In this document: positions 1 to 10,801 of the stretch, one piece after another | Layout: each line of letters begins with the position of its first letter | Position numbering within the stretch: position 1 is the stretch's first letter | From: Diabrotica undecimpunctata | Lineage: Eukaryota; Arthropoda; Insecta; Coleoptera; Chrysomelidae | DNA length: 64,000 bases | Direction: 5' to 3' | NCBI RefSeq assembly: GCF_040954645.1 | Contig: NC_092804.1 | Coordinates: 39,771,753-39,835,752 of the forward strand | Notes under the pieces: model-generated | What the model saw: the letters and a program-made list of their open reading frames with translations, nothing else | What the model was told of the DNA's origin: nothing | Database searches by the model: none | Translations under genes and position numbers: made by a program

Positions 1-1547
1 AGAATCTACACTGGGTCCCTTATTTTAATTACTTACTTCACAAAATTAATTAAATCCATTAACTTTCTCGACTTTTTTTTATTTATCACTAAACTAAATG
101 ACCACTTCAACTGTTGTATCTACCGTAAACCTACACAAACAGATCATGTTATTCTTTCTTCTTTCAACCATTTCCTTTTACAGAAGCTCTCTGCTTTCCA
201 CAGTTTTATTTATAGATTATATTTTATACCGCTTTCACCAACTAAAATCAACAACTGAATATTCAACTGAATATTATCAAACAAATTGCAGTAAATAATG
301 GCTATTATTTACATAAACTTTAACACAAAAGAGATCTTAGACTGCTTCAACAATCAGCTTTTCCTTCAATTTCTAATATCCCTCCCATTTGTGCTTCATT
401 ACCGTTTCATTATCCTAAATTATCTGAACGAGTCAAATAAATTCTTATCAGTTTTTGCGACAATATCAAAATTTCTTTTAAAGTCAATATTACCCTCAAC
501 AAGAGCCTAACCAATACCAAGAACCCCATCCATTATTCCTTAGACATTCCAAGGGAGAGACCACTTCGGTTTTGTCACACCACTTAAAAGTCAATAATCA
601 ATTTAAGATTCCTTTGGTGTCCATTTAATACATAACAAACAACAAAAAAACATATTTCGACTAGATTTATATGACAATTTGGAAATCATTAAAGATATTA
701 AGATTGTATCAACAGACACACTTCTTTCATCCGTAATTTCGTCCCCATTGACTGATAGTTGTTTTCTTGATTCCATACATTTCCACTAAATTTTTTACTT
801 CAACATTCATTCTTTATCTTCCTTTAAATTTCTACACATATTTATGACTTCTTCTGTCTTCTACTCCTTTTAATTTTCATTATTATTCCTTCCTACTAAC
901 TATAATACTACCCAAATCATATTAATTTCAACCTGATTAACTCCAATGCCTGACCATCAAACAAAACTCACTACAATTCCTATCACAGATCACAAATCCA
1001 CTGTCAAATACTTGCCCATTTCATAAATACTTTTATTATGATCCTTTACTACTAGGACACTTTACAATCTCTTATCTTCGATTATTTTAAGAAATATTTT
1101 TTTATTACATGCTGTTGACGTTTTAAATTAAATCAGTTCTATTCATTCTGATTAACATTATAATTCATTTTTTTAACTTTCTTGAACTGTTACTTTTACA
1201 CTTTTACAATACAACCTTATGTTACTGATTATGTCTCCATTCAAAATTCTAAAGTCTCTATACAAAATAAAACTCCTTTCTCATCTCAACAAACAAGAAT
1301 CTTAGACTACTCACACATTTTCTGTAATTTCAAACATCACTTATACATACATTTTAACATTCCTTTAGATCTATACAACCAACATTACACCTTACTATTT
1401 AGTTAAAACTGCAATAAATATATTTCTTTCTTCTCATATTATGACTCAACTTATATCTCAGATATTACTATCTTTATATATTATTAGAATCATGCATATA
1501 TCGTTCATCATCAGTCTATAAGATAAATCTCATTTAAATTTTATTGC
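1..1547. other. AT-rich stretch without recognised genes
   Basis: Very AT-rich sequence on both strands. The only open frames are under about 75 codons, low in complexity, and show no family motif. I see no terminal repeats, tandem array or splice-bounded GC-rich segment. It ends at the TTAA that was duplicated by the piggyBac insertion. Confidence 0.6.
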
Positions 1548-1551
1548 TTAA

Positions 1552-4150
1552 CCCTTTCAGCGCCGGTGACTCGTACGCGCGTCCAAATATGACTATAGAT
1601 TAGTGCCATCGACGCGTAAGCGCGCTTTGTGTATATTATATATTCAAACGAAATTATTTCTGTCGGCAATGGACCTAAAGTTTTTTAATTTTGTGGGCAC
1701 CTCAGTAAAGGTTAAAATTATATAATTTCGTGCTTGGTTTTAGTTCATGAAGTTTGGCATCTAATATTTACATAGCTATAAAATACTGCTTTTTCAACTT
1801 TATCTAACTATTTTTGGGAATGTTAATTTATATTTAAGATGTAAAAACGAAATAAACTAATGATTTCGGGGATTACCCTAATGAACAAAAGAAGTAGGTA
1901 ATGTGTTTTTCGGGGAATACCCTAATTTTTAGGTATTTACCGAATGCTGTTATTGGAAATAGTTATCATTTTACGTTCATCGTCTGTGCATATAAGCAGT
2001 GATTATTTGTAAAATTAAATTAAAAAATGTCAGGTAAAGATGAAAATCCCAGTTGCTCGGGCGTAAAAAGGAAATGGGAATGAAAAAAAAAACCATTGAC
2101 AGAAGAGGAACTACTTCGTATTTAAGACGAAAATACTGATAATGATGATGATTTTGATGCATCCAGTGATGATAATTGATGAAAGTGATGACGATGATGT
2201 GGTACCAGATATTGTGTCAAGGGTAAGTATGTTTTAAAAAATTTATTCAACGCTTCTCACTAGAGGTATTGATTTTAGGATATAAATACCTCTGTTGCAA
2301 ATAATGATGGAACAGATATTTGGGAGGAAATTCCTAATTCGATGAAGCAGTTTCATTTTACAAAAATACACCAACTGCTAGTTCCTCTTCCTGGTGAAAG
2401 ACCTATTGATTATTATAGCATGTTATTGACGAATGAATTTTTACAATATATATGCGACCAAACTAATACGAATGCTGAAAATATATTTTTGAAAACCGGA
2501 TTTCAGGAACATTCTCGAATAATCCAATGGAAACCTATTACACCCAACGAATTACGTATATTTGTGGGAATATTATGTCATATGGGTGTAGTTAAAATGC
2601 CCAGATTTCAAGATTATTGGAAAAAGAACGACCCCTTGTTTACCACACCAATTATCTGCTCCCACATGAGCGGAAACAGATTTCTGCTTATATTGCGATG
2701 TCTACATTTCGTACAAGAACCATCAGATAATGAACCAATACCTGATGACAGGATTTATAAGGTCAGGACTTTAATTAATTTTTTTAATGAAAGAATGAGC
2801 ACACTGTATTATCCAGGACGGGACTTGAGCTTGGACGAATCAATGATTCTACATCGTGGGCGTTTGAATTTCAGACAATACATTAAGAATAAAAAACATA
2901 AATACGGAATTAAACTTTATAATGATGACAGAACCTACCGGTCTTGTTTTAAACTTTATGGTATATACAGGAATGTACGATGATGCTGGCGGCAAAGGTC
3001 ACACCGAAAAAGTTGTTTTTAAACTATTAGAGGGAAAATTAGGCGTTGGTCATTGTGTTTACATGGATAATTATTACAACAGTTTTACTCTGGCCAAAAA
3101 GTTGCTCGATGAAAGAACTCATTGTACCGGAACATTGCGAATGAGTAGAAAAGATAATCCAACAGATGTAAAAAATGCTGCACTTCAGAAATCAGAAAGT
3201 ATTGCAAGATATCGAAGCGGCATTTTAGTAGGTAAATGGAAAGATAAACGAGATATTTACTATATATCAACAGAAGTGCAACATGAAATGCAAGAAGTTG
3301 TGACAAGAAGAGGTAAAAAGGTTTTTAAGCCGAACGCAATTGTCAGATACAATGACAATATGGGGGGTATAGATCGACAAGATCAAATGCTTGCTTATTA
3401 CCCCTTTCAAAAAAAGACGGTTAGATGGCCAAACAAAATTTTTTTCCAGATCATACAAATGATGATGGTGAATTCTCATATTTGGTATAAAAAATATACG
3501 GGAAGAAGAGTTGGGCTGTATGAATTTCGTTTGTCTGTTATTAGAGATATGTTGTTTCCAAATGGAGTTTCTAGCGTTGCATCATCTCTTCCAGAAAATC
3601 AAAATCATATTGTGGAGAAACGTGAAGTCAAGAACAAAAAAAGTGGTATCATGAGAAAAAAGTGTAGAAAGTGTTACGAGCGTGGTGTACGCAAGGATAC
3701 AATTTATGAATGTAATTCTTGTCCAGCCAAAGCAGGCTTTTGTTTAGACTGTTGTAGAATAACTCATATTTAAAAATGTTGAAAGATTTTGTAGTTTCCA
3801 ATATTTTGCCTAAATTTTTATTTTGTTTTTTCTCTAAGTAATAAACACTTTTTGCATTAAACTTTTTTTATTAATTTCCGTCTTTATTCCAAAACTATCA
3901 CTTTTACTCTTACTACATTGACAGACGCTCTACCGCGTCATGAAGCATGTATGAGTGTATACTATACTGCAGTGCCCACGACGCGCTAGTGCGTCTGATT
4001 TTTTCTTAATTTCAACAGTGGAAAATTTTATGTCTCGACGTATAATTAACTATTTTTTTATGTAGTTCAATTGATATAATTGGGTTAAAGAAAATTTTAT
4101 ATACTGGCATCACGTTGCTGCTTGGAAATATTAAAGAGGAGCTGAAAGGG
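1552..4150 (+). mobile_element. piggyBac-superfamily DNA transposon, full length
   Basis: The 2599-base element is flanked by TTAA on both sides (1548-1551 and 4151-4154), the target duplication of piggyBac transposons. The ends are inverted: the left begins CCCTTTCAGC and the right ends GCTGAAAGGG. GC-rich subterminal motifs rich in CGCG/GCGTC occur inside both ends (about 1570-1630 and 3928-3990), where transposase is expected to bind. One transposase gene with a short intron lies between. The element is structurally complete but its gene is broken, so it could move only if transposase came from elsewhere. Confidence 0.95.
2027..3773 (+). pseudogene. piggyBac transposase, two exons, frameshifted
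   Basis: The gene starts at ATG 2027 (MSGKDENPSC...). Exon 1 is an acidic N-terminus broken by TGA at 2081 and further stops before a donor at 2223. A 56-base intron (GTAAGT...TTTTAG, 2223-2278) leads to exon 2, which is open upstream of its first ATG at 2342. Family-typical blocks follow: DLSLDES near 2824, GHCVYMDNYYNS near 3050 and MGGIDRQDQM near 3360, carrying the three catalytic aspartates of the family. A Cys-rich C-terminus (CRKCYERG...CNSCPAKAGFCLDCC, about 3665-3755) is the usual PHD/RING-like finger. One extra or missing base at about 2918-2921 shifts the frame between GIKLY and MTEPTG. The protein would cut and paste DNA at TTAA, but this copy cannot encode it whole. Confidence 0.92.
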
Positions 4151-4637
4151 TTAACTGACTACATCACTCATACACCACCTTCTTTCTTATCTAATCACAC
4201 ATCGAATTTTATCTGCCTTTTCGTATTTTCTTGATCATTTGAATTTTATAGTCAATTCATATTTATTTATTAAAACGAGTTTATTGGTCGATTAAATAAA
4301 ATTTATATTATGATTAGACTTCGGCAAATATGCAAATAAAAATGTAGAAAATATGCGCATAAATATGCACGTGTTTACCCGAAAATATGCAAATATTTTA
4401 CAAAATATGCATACAAATAAATAAAAAAATCGTAAAATAGTAACAATTTTATTTAAAAAAAAAAGTGTACATAACTAAATATTTCCTACTATTCATTAAG
4501 ATTTACATTTATTTTAAGTAACTACATCATTTTTAAGTATGAATAAACTTATTTAGAATTATGGTAACAATAAATGACCAAGTGGTGTTCAAAATTTTCT
4601 AACAAAAACTTGTGGCTTCTGTCTGAGTACTATATTT

Positions 4638-4740
4638 CTTCTTCTTCTTCAGTGCCTTATCCGGTCCGGATGTTGGCGATCATGGTTTTGTTGACTGCTC
4701 TGCGAAACAGCTCCGCTGAGGTCATCCCAAAAGTATAGTT
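4638..4740 (-). mobile_element. 5'-truncated RTE-type retrotransposon tail
   Basis: A 103-base minus-strand insert encodes the end of the RTE family also seen at 12.7, 14.4 and 49.3 kb (TSAELFRRAVNKTMIANIR then a stop), followed by GGCACTGAAGAAGAAGAAG. It is flanked by the same 8 bases, CTATATTT on the plus strand (4630-4637 and 4741-4748). That duplication and the GAA-repeat tail mark it as a genuine, extremely short target-primed insertion into the hAT last exon. Confidence 0.85.
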
Positions 4741-6094
4741 CTATATTTATATATAGAAAAACTTCGTTCAACATCAACTGATGTAACGGGAGCATTTTTC
4801 AAACTAACCAAAACATTTGGTTCTAAATTAATTGTTTCCGAAATATTTCCAGCTAGAACACTGACTACTTCAGAAAGAATATGGTAACCTTTATTTTTTT
4901 CCATAGTAGCTTCAAATTTTTTGATATCTTTTCCAATATTACCTCTAACGTTCCGACAACATGACGCAAATTCGTTTATTAATGCTGTACTTTCGAACAA
5001 TGACAGTTTTGGTGATTCTAACTGAGTAATTGTTTTTTGAACAAAACTAAAATTTGATTTTATAAATGAAAGTTCTTGTTGAAGCAAGTTACTCTGAAAA
5101 GTTTGTTTAGAATCCAAAAGAGATTGGAAACTTTCATCTGTTAACGTATCAATTATGTTCTTTATTTTAACAAAATGATCTGCATAAAAATTAGCTGCTT
5201 CTAACCATGTTCCCCATCGTGTTAAAATATATTGTGGTGGAAGAGGAATGTTAGGTAGCATTTCTTTATAAAGTTGAATTCTTATAGGAGATTTAAGAAA
5301 TACTTTTTTGACACTGGATATCATGGTATTTACAAGAGGAAACTTTTTTCGTATTTCCTCTGCAACTCTGTTTAATCCATGCGCTACACAAGTAACATGT
5401 ATTAAATCTGTAACATGAAAAATATTTTTAAATTTTGTCCTGCTTTCACCATATAAGGAGCAGCATCCGATAAAATAAGCAGTAATTTATTAGAAGGAAT
5501 AGTTGTCGGAAGAAAAAAAGTTGCTAATGTTTCTTGTATAAAACGCGAAATTGTTAAAGCATTTGTTTTCTCAAGTCGCTGGCATGAAATAAGATGAGAT
5601 TTTGGTAAGGTATCTTCTTTAAGAACACCAATCAATAAATGAGCAATATACTTTCCTGAGGAATCAGTGGTTTCGTCTACAGATATGTAAAAATAATTAT
5701 CTGCAATTTCTTCCTTAATATTAATTAACACCGACGAGTATAGCCCGTTCTCATTATTTCTTCTTAGAGACCGATCACTTGGAACATTAAATTTGCAATA
5801 TTTTTTTAGAAACGAACTAAAATTTACATTTGCTAATTTTGAAAGCGGTATGTTTGCAGACACTAATGCGCGACACAAGTCTTCATTAAAAGTTTCTTGC
5901 TCATCTAATTTTTTTGAAGTAGATTGGAAACATTTAGCCATTGAAGTTTGATGTTTTCCTCCTATTTTTCCTTTTTTTGCAATGTGTGAAGCAGTTCTCA
6001 CATGTTGGTCTATCTGAAATTTCTTCTCACATGCTATCTATAAATAAAAATAAAAACCTTTATTTTAACCCAACCTTTAAAATATAAAAATATA

Positions 6095-6606
6095 CAAGGT
6101 GTTTTTGGTTAATCAAATAACTGGTTTGGAAAAAAAACACTCGCTTAGTGTTTTAAATGCAGTATTAATCCACAAATTAGTTTTTGTTACTAACCATTAG
6201 TACATCATATAACTTATTTTAAAATTCAACAAAAGTTTTTTTTTTGTTAATTCAATTACAATAAAAATAATTGTGTTTTAGAATAGCTGACTTCATAAAA
6301 AAAAGTAAAGGTGAAAAATTTTTCTAAATACACACCATTGTATTGTACCATGGACAATTTTTTCTCACTAAAGGAAGCTATTTTTCATTTAAAAACAACC
6401 TACGAGTACTAAATTTCAAGTAAATACGTTTATTGGTTTTAAAGTTATTGTTGTTATTAACTAAAAGAATTTAATTTTTTTTAATTTTAACACCCTGTAT
6501 CTCGAAAAGTAAATAAGTTTGACCCCTCATTAACTATATCGTTTTGTTCAATTTTTCGAGAAGTATCTACAGTCAAACGTTGTAAGTGTCATTTGGAAAC
6601 ACCCTG
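6095..6606. mobile_element. Tc1/mariner-like MITE inside the hAT intron
   Basis: A 512-base non-coding unit lies between TA dinucleotides (6093-6094 and 6607-6608). The left end reads CAAGGTGTTTTTGG and the right end is the inverse of CAGGGTGTTTCCAA. A second CACCCTGTATCTCG motif occurs internally near 6488. There is no open frame. The TA duplication and short terminal repeats fit a non-autonomous Tc1/mariner relative. It sits in the hAT intron, where it need not disrupt splicing. Confidence 0.7.
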
Positions 6607-7330
6607 TATGTATGAAATATTAGATATTTAATAGAAAATATTAGATACTTACAATTTTGCCACAGACTGAACAGTAGATTTTTCCCATATCCATAGACAG
6701 CTCTTTATAAGGTTTAATCCAAGTTGAAGCACTGGTTGTTTTAGGCATTATAAAATCACAATCTTCCTTTTTGTTACGCACAACGAGTGTTTACGCTTTG
6801 AATATCAAAACAAAAATGATTTACAAATCTGAGCATCAAATTAGAAATGTTTAGGTACCTAATTCAATAAACTGGGAGATTTTGGAAAATCCCTAAATTA
6901 GGAACAAAACTATTAGCCGTTTACCTGCTGTTAAGATACAATAAATTGTAGATAGATTTGGGGATTAGATCATAAAATGCAAATGAGTGAACCCTTAGCG
7001 ATTATCCAATAACTGAATGCCTCAGTGACCAAGACTTTCTAAGAATGTTGAGGGCTACTTAAATTGATCTTCTTTGAAATTGTAAATGTTTTGTACCTGT
7101 AGAGATTACGTACTTAGATCATTTCTTGATTAAAATTACTACAAAATTTTATACAAAAATTGAAATAAATTGGTATGTTTAAAAATTTTCAAATACAGTA
7201 TAAAAATCTGAACTTTTATGCACTTTATGCAAACTTTTATACAAATATGCCAAAATATGAAATATTTGCATAAAATATGCACAATATGCAAAATATGCAA
7301 TATGCATATTTGCCGAAGTCTAATTATGAT

Positions 7331-8108
7331 ATTTTTCTTCAAATATTTTAGACCAATTATTTCTTTTCTTTTTTTCTCCCCTTCCTTTTACCCTATCAGG
7401 GTGTCGGATTATTTCTTTTCAAATTATTAAAAAAGTTTGTTACTTTATATTTGAAAACAAAACCACTGTCCTACACAAACTTATCCTGGATGATATCAAT
7501 ATGTATTCTTTAAATTCGGCTTACGGCTTACATATCCTTCAGAACGCTATTATCAAATTTTTTGACAAAGAAAACAGCTTCCAACAAACCTGTGATTAAC
7601 TAACTCACTATACAAAGACTGCTATTCTGAGCTTAAATCACCTTTTAACAAAAACTCATCGAATTAAACTAAAATACCGGTTTTCGAAACTCTAACCGAA
7701 AACGATGCTTTCTCGTTCAGATCCCAATTTTTGGGGATGTTCTTTTCTCCACTCTCGACTTCGACTGCTACACACCCCGTCAAACTGTCAAACTCGTATC
7801 TCTCCGTACTAGTTTTTTACTCGCAGTCAATTCTGATTTCTCCCTTCGTGGGAACTTATTTATCAGGTCGAAATTGATAACTTCGTAGTTAATATTTTTT
7901 TCAGATGATCCCTCAAATACACTTGGGTAAACAAACTTCAGGTCTCTGTGACGTATTAACCAGGGGCGTTTAAGTAAACAAGTTCAGATCATTCTTACAT
8001 ACCAGCCAGGGGCGTATCAAATAATGTGTTATACATTTTTATATATTTAAATATTCGATACTTAAAGGAAAAATATCATGATACATAATAAGCGCAAGTA
8101 CTTCAAAG
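7331..8108. other. Intergenic DNA, no gene recognised
   Basis: There is no ORF with family motifs. Two related phrases, CCAGGGGCGTTTAA near 7960 and CCAGGGGCGTATCAA near 8009, suggest a worn repeat, but I could not define its ends. Confidence 0.5.
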
Positions 8109-8367
8109 CATAGACATATAATACAGCCTGAGCGCTGCAATTACAGGTCCGTTCCACCAGTGCGACAGAGAAAACTGACGCAAATCACTCCCTGCATCTC
8201 TTTCTAATGGGCCGTTTTTATCGACCACATGACCTCCCCATTGGTCATTTAGGTCACGGTGTCGATAAACCCGGAACATTAGAAAGATCTGCTTTGCGTC
8301 AGGTTTCTGTTTCGCACTGGAGAAACGGGTCGGTATTATAGTGCTCAGTCAGTATTATACGTCTATG
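8109..8367. mobile_element. Fold-back (hairpin) MITE
   Basis: Nearly the whole 259-base unit is an imperfect inverted repeat. The left arm CATAGACATATAATACAG.. pairs with the right arm ..GTATTATACGTCTATG. Pairing continues inward through the CCAGTGCGA, CTGACGCAAA, TTTCTAATG and TTTATCGAC blocks to a small loop around CCATTGG near 8240. No coding frame is present. Transcription through it would give one long hairpin RNA. I could not fix the target duplication. Confidence 0.8.
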
Positions 8368-8458
8368 ACTTTAAAATAAGTAATCATAACACCATTTTTA
8401 ATTAACTATCGAAATTTTAAATCACATTTTTGTTAACTTAGTGGCATTACTTACTTTT

Positions 8459-8500
8459 CAGGTTCACTGAAGATGGACGAATAAGTCCAAAAACATTCGT
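8459..8500 (+). other. Penelope-type hammerhead-like motif (degenerate)
   Basis: The string TTCACTGAAGATGGAC continues through a six-base loop to GTCC and AAAAAC. It matches the layout CUGANGA, helix II, (G)AAA of hammerhead ribozymes that occur in Penelope-like elements. The first base of the GAAA box is changed. A closely related copy, including the following TTGTAATCC(A/T)TTTGGAT text, is at about 41871-41935, so both are worn copies of one repeat. Confidence 0.4.
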
Positions 8501-8564
8501 TCTGAACAAAAAATTTACTATTGTAATCCATTTGGATTTTTAATTTATTTTTTATTTAATTATA

Positions 8565-10125
8565 CACTCATGGACAAAAATATCGAATATTTTGGAATTG
8601 TTGTTTTTTCAAAATAAATTCTGGTCAATCAAGCCGTTTATTGTAAAATAGAGTTTATTTTAACAATGTTTAATGAACAATTTTAAGTTTTTACGCGGAA
8701 AAAATTGTGAAAAAAATTAATATTTAATATTAGGTAAATAAGGTTATTTTACTCTAAACTTAAATGATAATTTAAATTGCTTAAACAAGTCGTTTTAACT
8801 GAAAGAAGTGAATGATCAGTAACGAGTATTCCCCCCTCTAGCTCTTATTACTGCTTGCCTTGCATCTTTCTCAGCATGCTTGCAAGTAAATTTTGGACAT
8901 ATCCTTGGGTAATTGCATTCCTTTCATCCTGTGCAGTAATCCGAAGCTGCTCTATCGTATTCGGAATGGGATTTCTTTGTCGTATGCTGCGTTTTAGGTG
9001 ATCCCACATGTGCTCTATTTAATTTAAATCCGGGCTAAACGGTGGCCAATCCAATCTTCGAATTTGGACCTCATCAAGATAATTACTCACTATGGCAGCG
9101 GCATGTGGTCGAGCATTATCGTGCATTAACGTGAATCCTTCATATCCAATGTAACCAACAAAACATAATCTTGCAGGATGTTTTAAACGTAAGAATCACC
9201 AGTCATCCGTCCAATCACTTCCACAAGTGGGGTACGTACCTCCCAACTAATACCTTCCCAAAGAATTATGCCCATCAACTCCAAAACTAACGGTCTGGGG
9301 AGACTGCAGCTGTCGAATCGTTCTCCAACTCTTCTGTAGACGTAGTTTTGACCATCTGGCTTCCATAATAGGATTCTGGTCTCATCAGTAAAAAGAACGT
9401 TTTTCCAGTTGTCGATATTCCACTAAATATGTGTTCTTGCAAATTGCAAACGACGAGCTTTATGATTTTGGAGAAGACGTGGAACTTTGGCGGGGCGTCT
9501 GGGTTTTAAGTTTGCTTCTTTTGATCTTCGTCTGCTTGTGAACTCACATTAACTTGTCTAACATTTAATAGCTCATTTCTGAGGTACATCGATGTCAATG
9601 AACGATTTCGTGTAGAATTAAGAACCAAAAAACGGTCATTAATTGCGGTTGTGCACCTTGGGCGTCCTTGACCAGGCCTTCCGTACAAAATTTCCTGTGT
9701 CTCAGTACCTTTTTAAAGTATTCGAAACTAAAGATTCAGTTCTACTGAGACGTCGTGCGATACCTACCTCGTACAAAATTACAATATGTGCTACTTGGAC
9801 TTCATCGCAGTGTCGAATTGGTGTGGTACTTGTTTTAAACTTAGTTAAATCAAAACAATATTTAATTAAATTTAATAAATTAAACTAAAAATAACCGAAT
9901 TAGTATGATTTTTCCTTTACTTGAAGAAGGATTTTTATGATAAAATGTACGAATGACACTAACCACTGAATAAACGTCAAAATAAACATCAAAATATTTT
10001 AAACCAGTTGAGTACATCAGCCTACTATATGAGTATTATCAGTAAACTAAAATTATTTTGAAATAACAGTGACTACAAAAAAAATTGGAAAAATCCAAAA
10101 TATTCGATATTTTTGTCCATGAGTG
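8565..10125 (-). mobile_element. Tc1/mariner-superfamily transposon
   Basis: The 1561-base unit is inserted at TA (8563-8564 and 10126-10127). The inverted ends match perfectly for about 35 bases and begin CACTCATGGACAAAAATATC. The transposase lies on the minus strand and fills most of the interior. The ends are better preserved than the gene. Confidence 0.93.
8816..9840 (-). pseudogene. Tc1-like DD34E transposase, multiply broken
   Basis: Minus-strand text reads an N-terminal helix-turn-helix (IVILYEVGIARRLSRTESLVS), the GRPRCTT linker, LFTDETR (first Asp), LMHDNARPH (second Asp) and SPDLN-stop-IEHMWD (Glu). There are 34 residues between the second Asp and the Glu, so it is a DD34E enzyme. 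The C-terminus RQAVIRARGGNTRY ends at a TGA (8816-8818). Stops include TAA within the DLN-IE block and TAG after ARTHI. Frameshifts are needed near the N-terminus and before RQAVIR. Not functional. Confidence 0.88.
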
Positions 10126-10127
10126 TA

Positions 10128-10799
10128 TATCAATTAAAATCAAAACATAAGTTTTCACTTCTATTTTAAATTAAAAGTTTTTTAAAAATGATTTATGATA
10201 AAAGTTACATATAGTTAAAGTGATATAATGATCTAACCAGTAACGATCTCAATGCAATTATTGTAGATAACGTTTACTTCCGAAAGAACAACAATTAATT
10301 TGACGTTATACGAGTAGAACGACTGTCTGTCGTATGTATACTGATTATAAAACTAATTGGCAAAAATACCGAACATATACAACAATACTTGTCTCCATTG
10401 AATGAAAAACAAAGAGTTAGCAACCCTTCCAACGTAAATGTAAAATATTCAAATGGATATGTTCTCAAATAACTGACGGCTTGGCTATCACCATATACGT
10501 CTCGATAAAAGCAGGTCTGAGAATATATACCAATCGATTGGCGCAATACAAAAGACACCCTTTAGTGCTGACCGAAATGAAAATATTCATGAATTTCGAA
10601 TGGATTTGCTAAATTCAATTTCTGGTTGAAAATGTTATGGGGCTTTGTTTTGTAGCAAGAAAAATATTTTGTTGAAACTACAATCAGTGTTATATTGTTT
10701 TATTTATACGATAACCTAAATTGCACCAGTACTATTTTATATTTTTATATAAAATTATATGACTATTGTTTCAGTCGCTTCCTAAATTTTTAGGTTATA
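10128..10799. other. Intergenic DNA, no gene recognised
   Basis: AT-rich and non-repetitive as far as I can see. The one 87-codon minus-strand frame (10295-10558) has no family motif and no splice or start context that I trust. Confidence 0.5.
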
Positions 10800-10801
10800 T
10801 A

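Larger units (their letters stand above)
4549..6748 (-). pseudogene. hAT transposase, two exons, broken
   Basis: On the minus strand the gene starts at ATG 6748-6746. A 96-base first exon ends in a CxxC pair (YCSVCGKI) at a GTAAGT donor (6652). The acceptor is about 6043, and exon 2 opens with IACEKK...HVRTASH, which completes a BED-like finger split by the intron. Downstream are YISVDETTD (5660-5690), SDAAPYM near 5455 and the hATC dimerisation block NAPVTSVDVERSFSIYK (about 4735-4790). A one-base frameshift lies near 5405-5420, in or next to a T run. The C-terminal codons are cut by the RTE tail at 4638-4740 and resume after it to a stop at 4549-4551, with one more frameshift. It would catalyse cut-and-paste transposition; this copy is inactive. 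Confidence 0.9.
4315..7322 (-). mobile_element. hAT-superfamily DNA transposon, 3.0 kb
   Basis: Both ends carry a perfect inverted repeat of about 20 bases beginning TAGACTTCGGCAAATATGCA. The element is flanked by an identical 8-base duplication, ATTATGAT, at 4307-4314 and 7323-7330; 8 bases is the hAT signature. Several AAATATGCA-type motifs are clustered inside each end. The single gene runs on the minus strand. Two later insertions sit inside: a Tc1/mariner-type MITE in the intron (6095-6606) and a 103-base non-LTR tail in the last exon (4638-4740). Both therefore arrived after this hAT copy. Confidence 0.95.

Noticed and set aside
9643..9888. 81-codon plus-strand frame
   Set aside because: It overlaps the minus-strand Tc1 transposase, which explains the sequence fully.
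10295..10558. 87-codon minus-strand frame
   Set aside because: No motif, no splice or start context and no relative in the window.
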